Shown: positions 1 through 11,042 of the stretch, in pieces | Numbering within the stretch: position 1 is the first letter of the stretch | Layout: each line of letters begins with the position of its first letter | NCBI GenBank assembly: GCA_023614405.1 | Contig: CM042684.1 | Coordinates: forward strand, 205,908,941 to 205,972,940 | Source of the DNA: Avena insularis | Lineage: Eukaryota > Streptophyta > Magnoliopsida > Poales > Poaceae | Length of the DNA: 64,000 bases | Reading direction: 5' to 3' | Program-made: the position numbers and the translations under genes | Notes under the pieces: generated by a model | What the model saw: the letters and a program-made list of their open reading frames with translations, nothing else | Told to the model about the DNA's origin: nothing | Database searches by the model: none

Positions 1-2188
1 AGTATAACAACCATACGTCAAAGAACAGAAAGAGCAAGGCACATCCAGATGAAAAAGAAGACTTGAGAGGGAATTGGCAATCGAGAAAAGTTGCTCCTCG
101 AACAACTTTTCCCTCTCAGCAGTGGAGACATGGAGATCCTCCTCTCGCTTCCGCGACTCCTCCAAAGCTGTGACTGCCTCGTCGCGATTCTTCGTCACCG
201 TGGCCAGCATCTTTTCTAGTGCAGCAGCATGGCGAAGTAATTCATTATGCTCGGCTGTGACATACAAGGAATATCACCACATCGAATCAATGAAATTCAC
301 AAAGACAAAGACGAAGTCAAGACTTACTTTCGACAATGCGATGGCGATTGTCCAGTCGTGCATGCTGTCGACCCATGTCAAGGACTTGCTCCGCCAGGCG
401 GGCAGCCTCCTTCACGATGAGCTGCACCAGGAGACAATAAAAGTTCAAGTAAACAGCGCCAACAATAAATTCGACTGCCAATTACAAGATACCTACATGA
501 TCCTCCACAGACTCCGAAGAAGGCTGTCGCACAGTCATCCGGGTAACCACCTGATGTTCCCCAACATGTGGGGAACTCGATGAATTATGCCCGGAGTGGG
601 CCGCCAATGGAGGAGAAGGAGACTGCTCGGCCATCTTCTTGGCCTTGGAGTCTGCGACTCCGGACTCCTTCACAAATTGGAGGTCGTCAGAAGACGACGC
701 CGCCGCTTGGCTGGAACACACATCAAGCAAAAGCTTCAGGAAAAATAGCAACTCAAAGAAGAAACCAAAACGAGGTCGCGAATACAGAACTTACCAGCCA
801 AATCTATCAAGGTCGAAGGATTGCTCCTCCAACTCTGACGACTCCTTTGGCAGTCGTAGCTTCTTCCGAGCAGGAGGAGCCACGGACCGCACAGGAACAA
901 CGGGAATCGGCTCCTCTGCACCAATAGAAGGGCCTTCTGGAGTCGACAACGACGAAGCATCCGAGTCCTTGCTGCGAAACGCTTGCGAGTGTCCAGATCA
1001 CTAGATTCGGGGGCTCCCTCCTCCTCTTCAATTGGGACGGTCGATTCCGACTCGTCCTCTTCATCCACTTCGCGAGGAATAACCCCTTCAAGAAGAGGGG
1101 GCAAATTGGGAGACACCTTCCAATCCTGCATTCAGAAGACAATTGTTTATACATCAAGCACTTAACAGCAATCGACAAAGAAAGCTACTTCGTAGCACAA
1201 TTCTACCTCAGGAGGAGGGTTAGAGGCGTCGAAGGGAGGCACGACTGGTTCGCTTGGGAGAACCTCCTTGGCGGTATACTTCGTCACCAGTCGCAACCTC
1301 TTATCTACTTCACCCGCAGAAATGTCGGCAGATACGCGAGTGGCATCGTTCGCACCAACCCATCGGAACATGGGATGGACTCTGGCCTGCAGAGGCTGGA
1401 TACGATGGCGCAACCATGTACGAATGAGGTCAGCGCCTCCCTCTTCTTTACCTATGCGACTCTCGAGGTCGCAGACGCGCTTGTACAGTACTTCCGTCTC
1501 CTCAGACTCGCCAGACGTCATTACGTTCTTCCAAGAACGCCTCCTCTTGCACGGCGTCACGGGATCAAAGGGCGTGAGTCCGTAGTGCTCTCCGTCGGCC
1601 TTCTGGTCGCGGATGTAGAACCACTTGTCTCTCCACCCTTGGACGGACGCCATGAGTTTGATATCGAAATAAGTGGCGGAGGAGTCGACATGGATTCCGC
1701 AGCCTCCTACATTGTAGACTATAGAACCAGATGTTGACTGGTGCTTCAGCTTAAAAATCCTCTTAAAGAGGCCAAAGGGTAATGAAGCAGGAGATGTGGA
1801 GAATAGAATTTGGGGACAACTGATGCAGCTGGAGTCCATAGAAGCAAAGGAGGCCCGTGAAGAAAGGATGCAGGGGCTGAGAAAGACCTCGGATGATGAA
1901 CGCAAGGAATATCACCCGGAAACTAGCAGGAGGGCAAGGAATTACCTCCACGCCGGGCACTCACGAGTCATCCTCCACGGAGGGAATAACTCCATCTTGA
2001 CGCAGGAGATGAAGCTCGGAGGACTTGATGATGGATGCGTGCCATGCACCATTGGTGACACGGGTACCCACGCCCTTCTTCTTCCCAACGCCGGCGGCGC
2101 TGGTGCCCACAGTGGCGGAGCCACCCTTCTTGGCGGCGGCAATGGTAGAGGCAGACCCAGCGGCGGCGCCCCCTTTCTTCTTGCCCAT
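1..2188 (-). pseudogene. Antisense multi-exon gene of Gypsy element J (putative gypsy-type transposon domain protein)
   Basis: The protein probably starts at the ATG at 2188 with a Lys/Gly/Ala-rich leader beginning MGKKKG. It then enters a conserved block containing LHQLSPNSILHISCF and FGLFKRIF, followed by WRDKWFYIRD. This pattern resembles the plant 'putative gypsy type transposon' domain (PF04195-like) found in Gypsy elements of grasses. Function is unknown. An acidic exon follows at about 1128-797 and ends at a clear donor (GGCTG/GTAAGT on the minus strand). The next exon, about 717-494, begins after a TTCCAG acceptor. Coiled-coil-like, Glu/Lys/Arg-rich exons continue to the left edge. 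Damage: an in-frame TGA after the DDS residues near 1963, probably from CGA, and a small deletion with frameshift near 1770. The gene lies antisense to the inferred direction of the element, whose gag-pol would be left of the window. The same gene type recurs at 60919-64000. Plus-strand ORFs over it are shadows. Confidence 0.7.
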
Positions 2189-3439
2189 CTTGCGATGGCA
2201 GTGAGAACGGAGGAAGTAGCTCGGAAAGACACGGAGTTGGTCCAGTGCCGCGAAGAGGATGAGCGCAGGGAAGCAGAGAGCAGCAGCAATGGCAATGGAG
2301 GCACGAGCAGAGAAAGGCAGATGGGAAAATTACTCCAGCTGCACTGCTACTTAACCTCCTCGCGGATGCCATCCAACGGCCAGCAGAAACCCTACTGGAC
2401 GCGTGGCGCACATCACCATCGACACATGGCGAAGCCAAAACACGAACCGTCCCCCACTATCTCCATTACACGCGGAAATCGAGGAGACACAGTTAAAACA
2501 GAAGATTACGCACGCCCGGTCAAATCAAAGTCAAACAATGGGACCCACCACTCATCACGTCCCGTCAAAGCCGCTCACGCGGGCAACCAAGGTCATCACA
2601 TTGTCAGCACTGACGTCATTTTAGCAGCAGAAGATTTCGACTACTTTAGTCCTTGCTAGAGTCTTCAACTCCACCAAGCACTCGGGGGCTACTCCCATAG
2701 GGCATACCCACCACTCGAATCTACGATTCAATTGAGGATCACGGGTTACTCCCATAGGAGCGCTGAAGCAAATTCGACTGAAACAAGCAACAAAAGCCGA
2801 CAGCAATCGCAAAAAGATTTTAGTCCCCGCCTGAGTCTTCGACTCAACGAAGCACTCGGGGGCTACTCCCATAGGGAGCACTGGTCGCGCACCCTATGAT
2901 TATTTGTACATCGTACTGTGTGTTGATCACATCCGCACTCAAATTGCGACTCCGCCTCATACTATCCCTACAAAGAGACTGCGTCTCCTGGGCCACCCGA
3001 ATCATCTCCGCGATGGCAAAAATTCGGATGCCGCGCTTACAGCGTGAACATTAGACCTGAATAAGGCCTGGCAGTGCATCTGCTGCACACTACCAGAAGC
3101 ATATCCGTGCCTGTAGGTACGGTGAACATGCCTTGACGGACGCGTTGAGTGCTCACACATATACACTAGAATTCGACTCCTGTAAGACCTCCGCGGCTTG
3201 AGTCGAATTACGCCAGCACTTTTCCAAATTTGAGTCCGGGGACTCGAGTTTGAGTAGATTGCGTTGTTTTGCCCTAAGGCAGTTAACTGATACCGATACA
3301 TTGGATAAATCAGGCACGTATATCAACAATCCCTATGACATAAACAGAACACTCGAAAATATACTCAGTCATGCACTCGAAAAGACTCCATAAAAGTCCA
3401 CAGTCGAATCTGCGATTCCACTGGACACTCGGGGGCTAC
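2189..3439. other. 3' spacer of element J with repeated polypurine-like motifs
   Basis: No convincing coding sequence. The stretch carries the motif AGCACTCGGGGGCTACT at 2677-2693 and 2851-2867 and a closely similar copy at 3425-3440, directly before the LTR. The last copy is in the position of the polypurine tract that primes plus-strand DNA synthesis. The phrase 'ctcccatagg' follows two of the copies. Confidence 0.5.
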
Positions 3440-3922
3440 TGACATGGGTATACCCTATGGGTACTCGACTTCGGTATATATGGTCCAGATATGGCGGAAG
3501 CCCACTGCGTTGCCAAGGCCCAAATGAAGAATTCGAGTGGCCCACAGACTCTTGATTGCTTGCGAGACAAGAAGATTAAGATAGAAAGTTTAAAGGGAAA
3601 ACCCTAATCTGTAACCGACTTGACCTGCTACCCAAGACCTAGCCTATCTATATAAAGGCTAGGAGGGGCGGTGAGGAGTACACACGCAACCCTAGTTTCC
3701 ACAACTCTCGCCAGATTGCATCTGCGTGCCCCTGTAATCTTCGATTCCCTCGTTAATTCCAAGAGCAGACAAGTAGGAGTAGGGACCTCTATGAGGCCTG
3801 AACCTGGGTAAAACTTGCGTCCCTGTGTGCTTGTTTGCTAGCCGACTGATGCCTCCAGCGCTCCCTCCTTCTCCAAAACCCAAGTCCATAACAATGGGCA
3901 TTGACGAGTTAAACCCTCGTCA
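3440..3922 (+). repeat. 3' LTR of Gypsy element J
   Basis: The LTR begins TGACATGGGTATACCC right after the purine-rich CTCGGGGGCTAC and ends ...CCCTCGTCA, giving TG...CA ends. It contains a TATA-like box and, downstream, the phrase 'cctgggtaaaacttgcgtcc', which is common near the 3' end of grass Gypsy LTRs. Length about 483 bp. The right boundary is inferred from the CA end and from the start of unrelated sequence; no sister LTR is available to confirm it. TGACGAG and CTCGTCA form an inverted repeat at 3902-3922. Confidence 0.6.
3648..3656 (+). promoter_or_regulatory. TATA-like box in the LTR of element J
   Basis: CTATATAAA lies in the middle of the LTR, roughly 270 bp before its end, the usual place for the Pol II promoter of a Gypsy LTR. 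It supports a plus-strand transcription direction for element J. Confidence 0.5.
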
Positions 3923-4162
3923 CCCACAGTCGACCAGACCATGAACGTCAACACCTACACCGCTGAACACCAGGCTCTCGGCATTCACCTCCACAACCTC
4001 CAGTGGGTGGCCATCGAAGAGAGTCACATGCCTCCGATCAAGCCCAAGGCCCCCAAGATAAGGGACTGGGCAGCAAGAAGTGGAGGAAGCGCTAAAGGGA
4101 GGAGGCGGAGGCGCAGGCGCATGCAAGGAGGGGTTGAACGTGTCTGCTTCTGCTGCTAAGCA
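3923..4162 (+). CDS. Truncated ORF of unknown origin next to the LTR of J
   Basis: A frame open from the LTR boundary runs through an ATG at 3941 to a TAA near 4157-4159. It encodes about 73 residues ending in a strongly basic tail (eight consecutive Arg in the SAKGRRRRRRR region) and CFCC. I do not recognise the protein. Downstream sequence (TTTTGATTTTGTATATTTTGTGTG) looks like a 3' untranslated region. Since the frame is open up to the LTR edge, it may be the last exon of a host gene cut by the insertion of J. That is inference, and the ORF is short enough to be chance. Confidence 0.3.
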
Positions 4163-4590
4163 GCTTCTTTTGATTTTGTATATTTTGTGTGTGATGGCTT
4201 CTGAGCAGCTAATGTAGCGAACCTCGTTAAGAAACCTACTTTCTATCGCTATATCCTATTTAGCCTGGTGTGATTTGCTGCTCTAGATTTGCTACTAGAT
4301 CGGGCCAAAAAGAGGGCCAAAAGGAAACGAATGATCGAAGAGAGAAGATGCTCTAGATTTCTACCAATTTGGGAAAAATGAAACATATCTGTTTAGCGAG
4401 AGAGGAAAAAGGCACTCTTTCAAACTGCCAGTTAACGATCTGCCATCTTGATAAGCTACCAGACACAAACAGAAACATAACACAAAGAAGTAAAATTTAT
4501 TTTACTACTCTCACTTGAGGCGCTAGCCATCTTGACAAGCTAACTGAGTTCCATAAAACAGAAACATAACAAAAAGGAGTAAAATTTAAT
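4163..4590. other. Non-coding stretch between two gene remnants
   Basis: No ORF or repeat structure recognised. Two near-copies of 'cagaaacataaca.aaaggagtaaaattta' at about 4471-4500 and 4560-4589 form a small direct repeat just downstream of the exonuclease pseudogene. Confidence 0.4.
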
Positions 4591-5814
4591 TCACTTCTCA
4601 TCAGACCACTTGAGGTGCTTGCCATCATTCCTAGGAGACCAACTGCCATCATTCCAGGTGTCTCTTACATTATTGTCCCTCCACAACTCACGAAATGCAA
4701 GTTCTTCCCACCTAGAATCTTCCTTGGCTTCCCTATCGTCAACATCCTGCAGCATAATTAGCGGTGCATCACAGGCCTGGTTATTGCCGCTAAAAGATGC
4801 CGCCTCTCCGTTTGCTGCTTCAGCTGTAGCCTCTCTATCAGCTGCTTCAGGTGCAACCATTTTCTTTGCATATGCAGCATCACGCTCAGCTATACTGCAT
4901 TTTCTACAAAGGGCTCCCCTAAGCTCGTCTTCCCTCTTGCAACTGGGGCAAAACATGAGGTAATGTAGAAAGAAATAGATCTTCTTGTATAGCTAGTAGG
5001 TCACATAAGCATCTATGGCTGCATACTTCAGGTTTATCTTAGACAACGGCCACTCCTTCCAGAAATCATGTCTATCCGTAGGGAAATCCGCCTTCATTCT
5101 GTCGTACGACTCATCGAGGATTCTAGTTGCGAGTGTAGCCATTCCATCCTTCCTCGAGCCCCTATGATCTTGACAAGACTCTGAATATCGATCCACTTGT
5201 GCACAGGAATTGTAATTCCCTCTTGTTGAAATTTCCAAAAATCAGTTCTATTGTTGAAAGTGCAGAAAACAATTCCTTTTTCTACAAGGAACTGACGTAG
5301 CGCTGGACAATTCTTGTCAGTCCTGAAAGTATGTAGTTTGTCATCACCAAAATTTGTAACTACAAATGTTTTGTCAATGCAAGATCATCATTTGAATATA
5401 ATTTTAAAAAGTTTAGTAAATGCAAGATCAAGACTCTCAACATTGGCTTGTCATAATTTATTTGGTCCTAATAAAATTCAGTAGTTGCAAGATGAGCAAA
5501 TGGATAAAGAACAAGAGGAGAAAATCCTAAAAGCGGTTAACTATAGAGAGCAGATCTACAAACCAGGAGTAGTGGTAGACGAGGACGTGTTTCCTCATGG
5601 CCATTTGAACGACGACGACTTCATTCTCGACATATGGGTCCTCCGCGGTGTACTCAAGGTCCAATCCCACAAACTTGTCCTTGTCTTTCTCAAGCCAACC
5701 CTCGTACATCCTCAGGACTCGCTCCACTGTCTCCTCCTCGTTGGTGTAGACGACATCTATCTTCTTATTGTCATGGGCAATGAAGCTTGTCTCTAGAGTG
5801 CGACGACCTTCCAT
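4591..5814 (-). pseudogene. 3'-5' exonuclease (Werner/DEDD-type) gene, two exons, broken
   Basis: Exon 1 (5814-5564) starts MEGRRTLET and carries KFVGLDLEYT, the DxE motif (Exo I) of DEDD-type 3'-5' exonucleases, then VVVVQMAMRKHVLVYHYS. A 241-bp intron (donor G/GTTTGT at 5563, acceptor CTTTCAG at 5323) joins in frame to exon 2, which begins TDKNCPALRQFL. This matches the usual order of plant Werner-like exonuclease domains. The C-terminal Exo III block LKYAAIDAYVTY is present near 5000. After it the same frame continues into a tail with a C-x2-C...C-x2-C cysteine cluster (FCPSCK...CRKC) and ends at 4591. Two lesions break it: a one-base deletion near 5146-5155 and a TAG at 4993-4995 where the frame otherwise continues. 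The family removes nucleotides from DNA 3' ends. This copy is probably a decayed duplicate of a host gene, not a transposon gene. Confidence 0.75.
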
Positions 5815-6430
5815 GGCGGCAAAGAGAAGACAGAAAGAAGACAGATGACAGGAAGAAGAAGAGTGGTTTCTGCGAGATAGGGGAACAGTGGAACCATCAA
5901 TGCATTTCTAAGGTAGTGGTTAACGACAGGAACGGAAGTCCAATGCAGAGACGCGTGGCGGTGGCCGTTCCAGCTTTCGAGTAAACAAAAATAATAATCA
6001 CGAGGATATATGCGCCCGGTTTTGTTACATCAATACACTGGGCCAGTCGTGTTGTCCTATCCACTGTGCCAGTACTGCAAGCCTACATAACAGCCACCAC
6101 GCCTAAGCGATGGCAGTGACATAACGGCAAAAACTGACAGGGGTCCCAACTTGGCGGGTGTTAGCCTGATATTTTGTATTGAAACGTAAAGTTGAATTCA
6201 TTCCAAAAAGACCCTCTGAGTATTTGGCATGCCAATTGTGGTCAACGCAGCTGATTACAAGCAACTTGGGTACCGCTTTGCCTGGGGGCCTCAACTTTCA
6301 GGCCACAAAATGATATTCTCCACTAGGGGATAGTAGGGCAGTCGCACCATGTCAAGGCTATGCACTCTCCACAAGAACACGTGGTATCCCCGCATCATTG
6401 TGTGATAACTATCCCTCACCAGACACTGGC
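5815..6430. other. Upstream region of the exonuclease pseudogene, no gene seen
   Basis: Purine-rich sequence directly upstream of the ATG at 5814 is compatible with a 5' leader on the minus strand. The remainder shows no ORF or repeat that I can name. Confidence 0.35.
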
Positions 6431-6930
6431 TGTGACTCCGAGGAACAGAGAGAAGCCCGGGGAGTAGCTCTCGGACAGGAGTTTGACTGACAGGACATAT
6501 ATGACATGCCTCTGTGCTAGCTCAGACGTGGCATGCCACATGGTCAGGGTGCAGGGGCGTCCTACCATGTTGTGACCATATGTGCGGCGCTCCTCCACGT
6601 GAAAACTAACCCTTGTGGCGTTCCCTTGTCACTACAAAAGGAGGCCCATGCCGGAGAGGAAAGAGAGGGGGGAGACCGAGGAAGAGCAGACAGTGTTCTT
6701 CTCCGGGAACCAACTTTGTAATTGTGTGTCCATCCACCAGATAGTAGACAGTTGTAGGACATTGGGATCCGCACATCATGGCCTGGACCTAGGTAAAAAA
6801 CCTGTGTCTCCCTTTTTGATTGTGTTCATCTAGCTTGCCAATTGAGCTTGCTGGATGTTGTGCCCTTGGCCAAACTAAAAAGGGGATCATCCGTACTTGG
6901 TGTCGAAATTTAGGACATGACATCTATCTC
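6430..6930 (+). repeat. LTR-like fragment, probably Gypsy
   Basis: The stretch has the internal order of a grass Gypsy LTR: a TATA-like 'actacaaaagg' near 6631, a GA-rich leader, then 'gacctaggtaaaaaacctgtgtctcc' near 6784 and 'ccgtacttggtgtcgaaattt' near 6892. The second phrase parallels 'cctgggtaaaacttgcgtcc' in the LTR of J. Neither end nor target duplication could be fixed, so the coordinates are approximate. Confidence 0.4.
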
Positions 6931-7170
6931 GCCAAGTAGGGGGCACAAGCTTGCGAGCAACTTTCACCAATGATAGCAACATAAGGGAGGGGTAGGCACC
7001 ACCGAAAGGCAGTCAGCTCACGGGCACGGGTGAAGAAAATCGCCAGAATTCTTCACCGGATGACGCATGACGGCTCCTTAGGAGGCCGAGGCAGGGCAAT
7101 TTTCCCTGCTCCCTCTTATGAGGAAGCGGGGCCAGCGGCTTGCCCCGTAGAGGCGTCTGAAGACGATGTA

Positions 7171-7594
7171 GTGGAAGCGGCCAACAAGCTACCACCTCCG
7201 ACCCCAAGTTTGCTCGAACCGTGGGCGGCTCTAGCGGCTGCCGACGCTTTGCTATGTTTTCCACCAGAAGCCATTGGAGGCAGCCCGTGCATGGGATCAT
7301 GGCTCATCCAGCTGGTGGATTTGGTGGGATACTCCCTCTAGTACCACCAGGCAACATGCCCCTACTGCACCAGGCTCACCCAGTGGAAGCGGCCAATAAG
7401 CTACCACCTCCGACCCCAAGTTTGCTCGGACCGTGGGCGGCTCTAGCGGCTGCCGACGCTTTGCTATGTTTTCCACCAGAAGCCATTGGAGGCATCCCGT
7501 GCATGGGATCATGGCTCATCCAGCTGGTGGATTTGGTGGGATACTCCCTCTAGTACCACCAGGCAACATGCCCCTACTGCACCGAGCTCACCCT
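7171..7594. repeat. 212-bp tandem duplication (two copies)
   Basis: Copy 1 is 7171-7382 and copy 2 is 7383-7594, both starting gtggaagcggccaa. They differ at only a handful of positions, for example caacaag/caataag and ggcagccc/ggcatccc. The period, 212, is not a multiple of 3, so each strand's frames shift between copies. The short ORFs here are by-products of the duplication. The sequence is GC-rich relative to its flanks and its origin is not recognised. Confidence 0.85.
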
Positions 7595-7959
7595 GGCTAC
7601 AATTGCACCCTGGGGAGGGCCCCTAGATACATCGGAAGGGGAGATAGACATTTAGTTTGACTCATCCCTAAGCCCCAGACTCATGCTCGCCATGGAGGTT
7701 GCATTCGGGCTAGCTTTAGATCGCGTGAGGTGTTGTGCCTTTCACAGGGCGCATCAGCATTCCCCTCGCACACCGCTGTTAATAGGCTTACGAGAGAAGT
7801 GTGCACTGCGCATCCGAGCGTGGAGGAATGACACCCCCTCAAATGGTCGGCTGTCGCGGTTACCCTTGACGCTCAGGATCACCCCGACGGATGCGTGGGC
7901 GCAACATTTATGGATGTAATCTCACTGAGTGGGCCATGTGTATCTTCCTATCACGCGGG
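7595..7959. other. Unassigned sequence
   Basis: No recognised gene. GC-rich at first, passing into AT-rich DNA near 7960 where a Copia LTR fragment begins. Confidence 0.3.
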
Positions 7960-8439
7960 TGAACAAATCTCTATTTTACTTCATCGGCCTCAACTATTCC
8001 TATGGAATATCCAACATACATCATTATGATCACCCAGTTGGGTCATGAGTTTGATGCAGTGAAAACAGCCTCGAGTGATAGTGATTGATATGATCTCATG
8101 GTCAAAGGAGAAGGATACCACATAACTATTGCAATGATGAACATGTGACTTGATCGTGCTACAGTAATTATATTGGGAAATGTCCATCACATCATTCACG
8201 AATAATATGACTTCATTGTCGGTTGGCATAAATGCACCATGATCAAGAAACCTTGATCACCAGCTGCCTAATGAACTAGTTAAATAGAGACTACTAGGGA
8301 CCATGGTTCGTTTATATATCACACGTGTATCAATGTTTCTGATTGATACAGTTATAGCATGATACAAAACTATTATAAACTTATTAAGATATGATAATAA
8401 ACACCCTTTATTATTTGCCTCTAGGGCATATCTCCTTCA
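7960..8439 (-). repeat. Copia LTR fragment (5' end), minus orientation
   Basis: On the minus strand the segment begins TGAAGGAGATATGCCCTAGA followed by GGCAAATAATAAA. This start resembles a very abundant Copia LTR of wheat and relatives, recalled as TGAAGGAAATATGCCCTAGA. The right edge (minus-strand start) is sharp at 8439; the left edge fades near 7960 and is approximate. No partner LTR or internal region is seen next to it. Confidence 0.6.
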
Positions 8440-8694
8440 GAGAATCCCAACGACAGGGAGGCCCGTCATCAGCGGCAGCCTTCGCAGCGCTCTCCACCAT
8501 CGAGCAAGGGAATTAGGAGAGGGAGAAGACGAGATTAGTCTAGGCGATTAAAGAATATTTCTGCACACAAAGGGCCATGAATTTGTATCCATGAAGAAGC
8601 GACCTTCTTTTTCACGCATATGGGCATGTATATCTGGAAACTCTTAAAGTAGACATTTTCCAGAGCTAAATTTTTATACATTAAGTTCCAGCTA
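8440..8694. other. Short spacer with no recognised content
   Basis: About 255 bp between the Copia LTR edge and element D. The last five bases, AGCTA, are the left target site of D. Confidence 0.4.
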
Positions 8695-9462
8695 TGATAT
8701 GGGGTGGCCCGATCTTCTCAGCAAGCACTTGTAAATGATGATGATGGATGATAGATAACTAGTGTGTAGCTATAATCTCTGCCGATCTAACCCTGATGCC
8801 AATGCAATAGCTCTCAAACCCCGTGGGATATTCACAACACCACACTCTTGCGCACACAACCGTCGAACACGAACGATAGTTTGCAATCTACTAATTCCCA
8901 GTGGAACAACAGATCACACTCACTTGCAGTGGTAAAATTGATCACAAGTAATTCCAGAGGTTCTATGAAAGAAACAACTCCAAAATATTTTAACGTGGTC
9001 TAACCCTCACTTGTGTTGTGCCAATATTTTAACGTGGTCTAACTAAGGGGGCGGCGGCCAATACTAGGAAATAGTGGTTCGGCTCAACCTAGACTAGGAT
9101 ACAACCGACCCAAGGTGGGGCGGCTCAAGGCGCGCAGGCCTACTACCGTGGCAGAGTTGGACCCGTTTTCTCTGTCGTGGCAGCCTGCCATGGCAGAGTT
9201 TGGCCCGGTTTTCGTGCCGCGGTAGCCTGCCGTGGCAGAAAACTGTGTGGTTTCTCTGCCGCGGCAGAGATCCCATGACCATGTGTTGATCTTCTGGTGG
9301 GGTGCTCCTTGCGCTTCCTCCCTCTCCTCCCTTGTGCATTCTTCATTGATCAACACGCCATGTTCCTTTAGCTCCTCGCTCCGTGCTACGCCTTCTTCGC
9401 CCAAGTACTTGATCATACAATAATTCGAAAACTTAGGTAGTATAAAATTCTCATTAACTAAT
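8695..9462 (-). repeat. 3' LTR of D, part 1 (the rest is 18876-19028)
   Basis: Begins TGATATGGGGTGGCCCGATC as on the other LTR of D and continues colinearly with it until TTAACTAAT, where element C starts. With 18876-19028 it makes about 921 bp, against 888 bp for the sister LTR. It differs near 9020-9040: the CCTTCTATTTAAGGAC of the sister LTR is replaced by a second copy of the nearby phrase ending TTTTAACGTGGTCTAAC. Confidence 0.88.
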
Positions 9463-11042
9463 TGTAACACCCCAGGTTTCTCTCATGCCTGGCGATGCTA
9501 CCACACTATCTAAATAACACCAAGTATAGGGAAAATTGTAACTTTGGGCAACACCTTCTTTGTTTATAAGGACATCCACGACATGCAATTTAAAGATACT
9601 CATCATATATCATCAATATAGTCCATAATTCAGCTAGAAGATATAAAATATATAGAGACAACGATCCGAGCGACCAAAGGCTCACACTGAGATAACACTG
9701 GAATATGAAAACAAGCAAACTTGATATACAACTAATAGACTAGGAATAGATGATTGTTCTCTAAGCATTGTCTACAGTATGTGATCAAGTGATGTGGTAG
9801 GTGTACTACGCCCGTCTCCCATACATATGTCGCTTACTTAGTACCTGAAAACCAAATGAAAATGCAAGAGTGAGTACAGAAATACTCAGCAAGTACAGTA
9901 GAAACCATAAGAAATGAACATCATTAGAACTTCGACTAGAAACACAGAATTTATCAGAACTATGGAATAGCGCTGGCTCGGAATTTACCAGCTATGGGTT
10001 TTGACAGTGCTGGTTCGGAATTTACCAGCGTGTCGGTTCGGACTTACCGTCCTGCCGTAGCATTGGCTCGGAATTTACCAACCCGCAACCATGAAGTATG
10101 AAAAATCAAAAGAGGTACCAAATAAGAACCAAACACACTTGCATCACAACAATAGCACAACCAAGCATAAAGAAACGAGGTTCATCATGCACTTGCCTCT
10201 AACGGAAAGGATCACGTAATAGGTTGTTGACAAAGTTCCTCGATTAACCACAGTCACCACCTGAAGAAACCATCTCAATCTCAATATATTGCTACGATGG
10301 TGTAAAACTTAAATAATCAAAGAACAAGTTCAGGCACTGGTTACTATTTTTTGTCCATGTTCCGAATTAGTGTATTTCCAAACACAAACTAACTCTGATG
10401 TGTACAGGTTCAGATAGATCAACCGACAATTACTTCTAAAATCTGAAACCATATTCCTTCGGCAAATGACTAGTAGATTTCCAAAATGTGCCGTCCAAAA
10501 TAAATTCATCCAGGGATGATTTCAAGATCTGATTAGTGAGGATAGTACATAACCCATTTATTTTTCCCTAACCTCTGGTGTGCACACAATTTCCCACCTC
10601 TATAAACAATCGACTAGAATCCAATAATTAGAAGTAAAAGCTCATGTAGCTCTACACCCTCTGCATCGTCCTGGTTAATTTTCCCAGTAAAGCCGGTGTA
10701 TTTTTCCTTAGTACTACTCCAGCTAAAGAATCTACTAATACTAGCTTTGGATTGAGAATGCACCAACACACAGGTATAACTTAGTACTGCAGCTGATCGT
10801 TGAATCGCATCCTACGAACTGGAACGCCATCAGGCCCGGTCCTAAGGTTTCAGGAGCCCGGTGCGAAACTAAAATTTTGGACCCTGTTATAGAACTTTTA
10901 AATAATGTAAACTATATATGCTATAAATAAAAAATTTAGAGAGTCTCTTATTTCAATATTTATATCAAATAATTAGACAATTACTAATCAAATTTCCATT
11001 AGCAAATTAGGGCATAGACAACGCAGTGAATTAGAGAAATCA

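Noticed and set aside
1796..2659. Plus-strand ORF of 287 codons
   Set aside because: It lies opposite the better supported antisense gene of J, has low-complexity Gly/Arg composition and no recognisable motif; it is a shadow.
9144..9267. CRISPR-like array
   Set aside because: The repeats are 12-bp palindromes at irregular spacing within an LTR of a plant retrotransposon; there are no regular spacers and the setting is eukaryotic.
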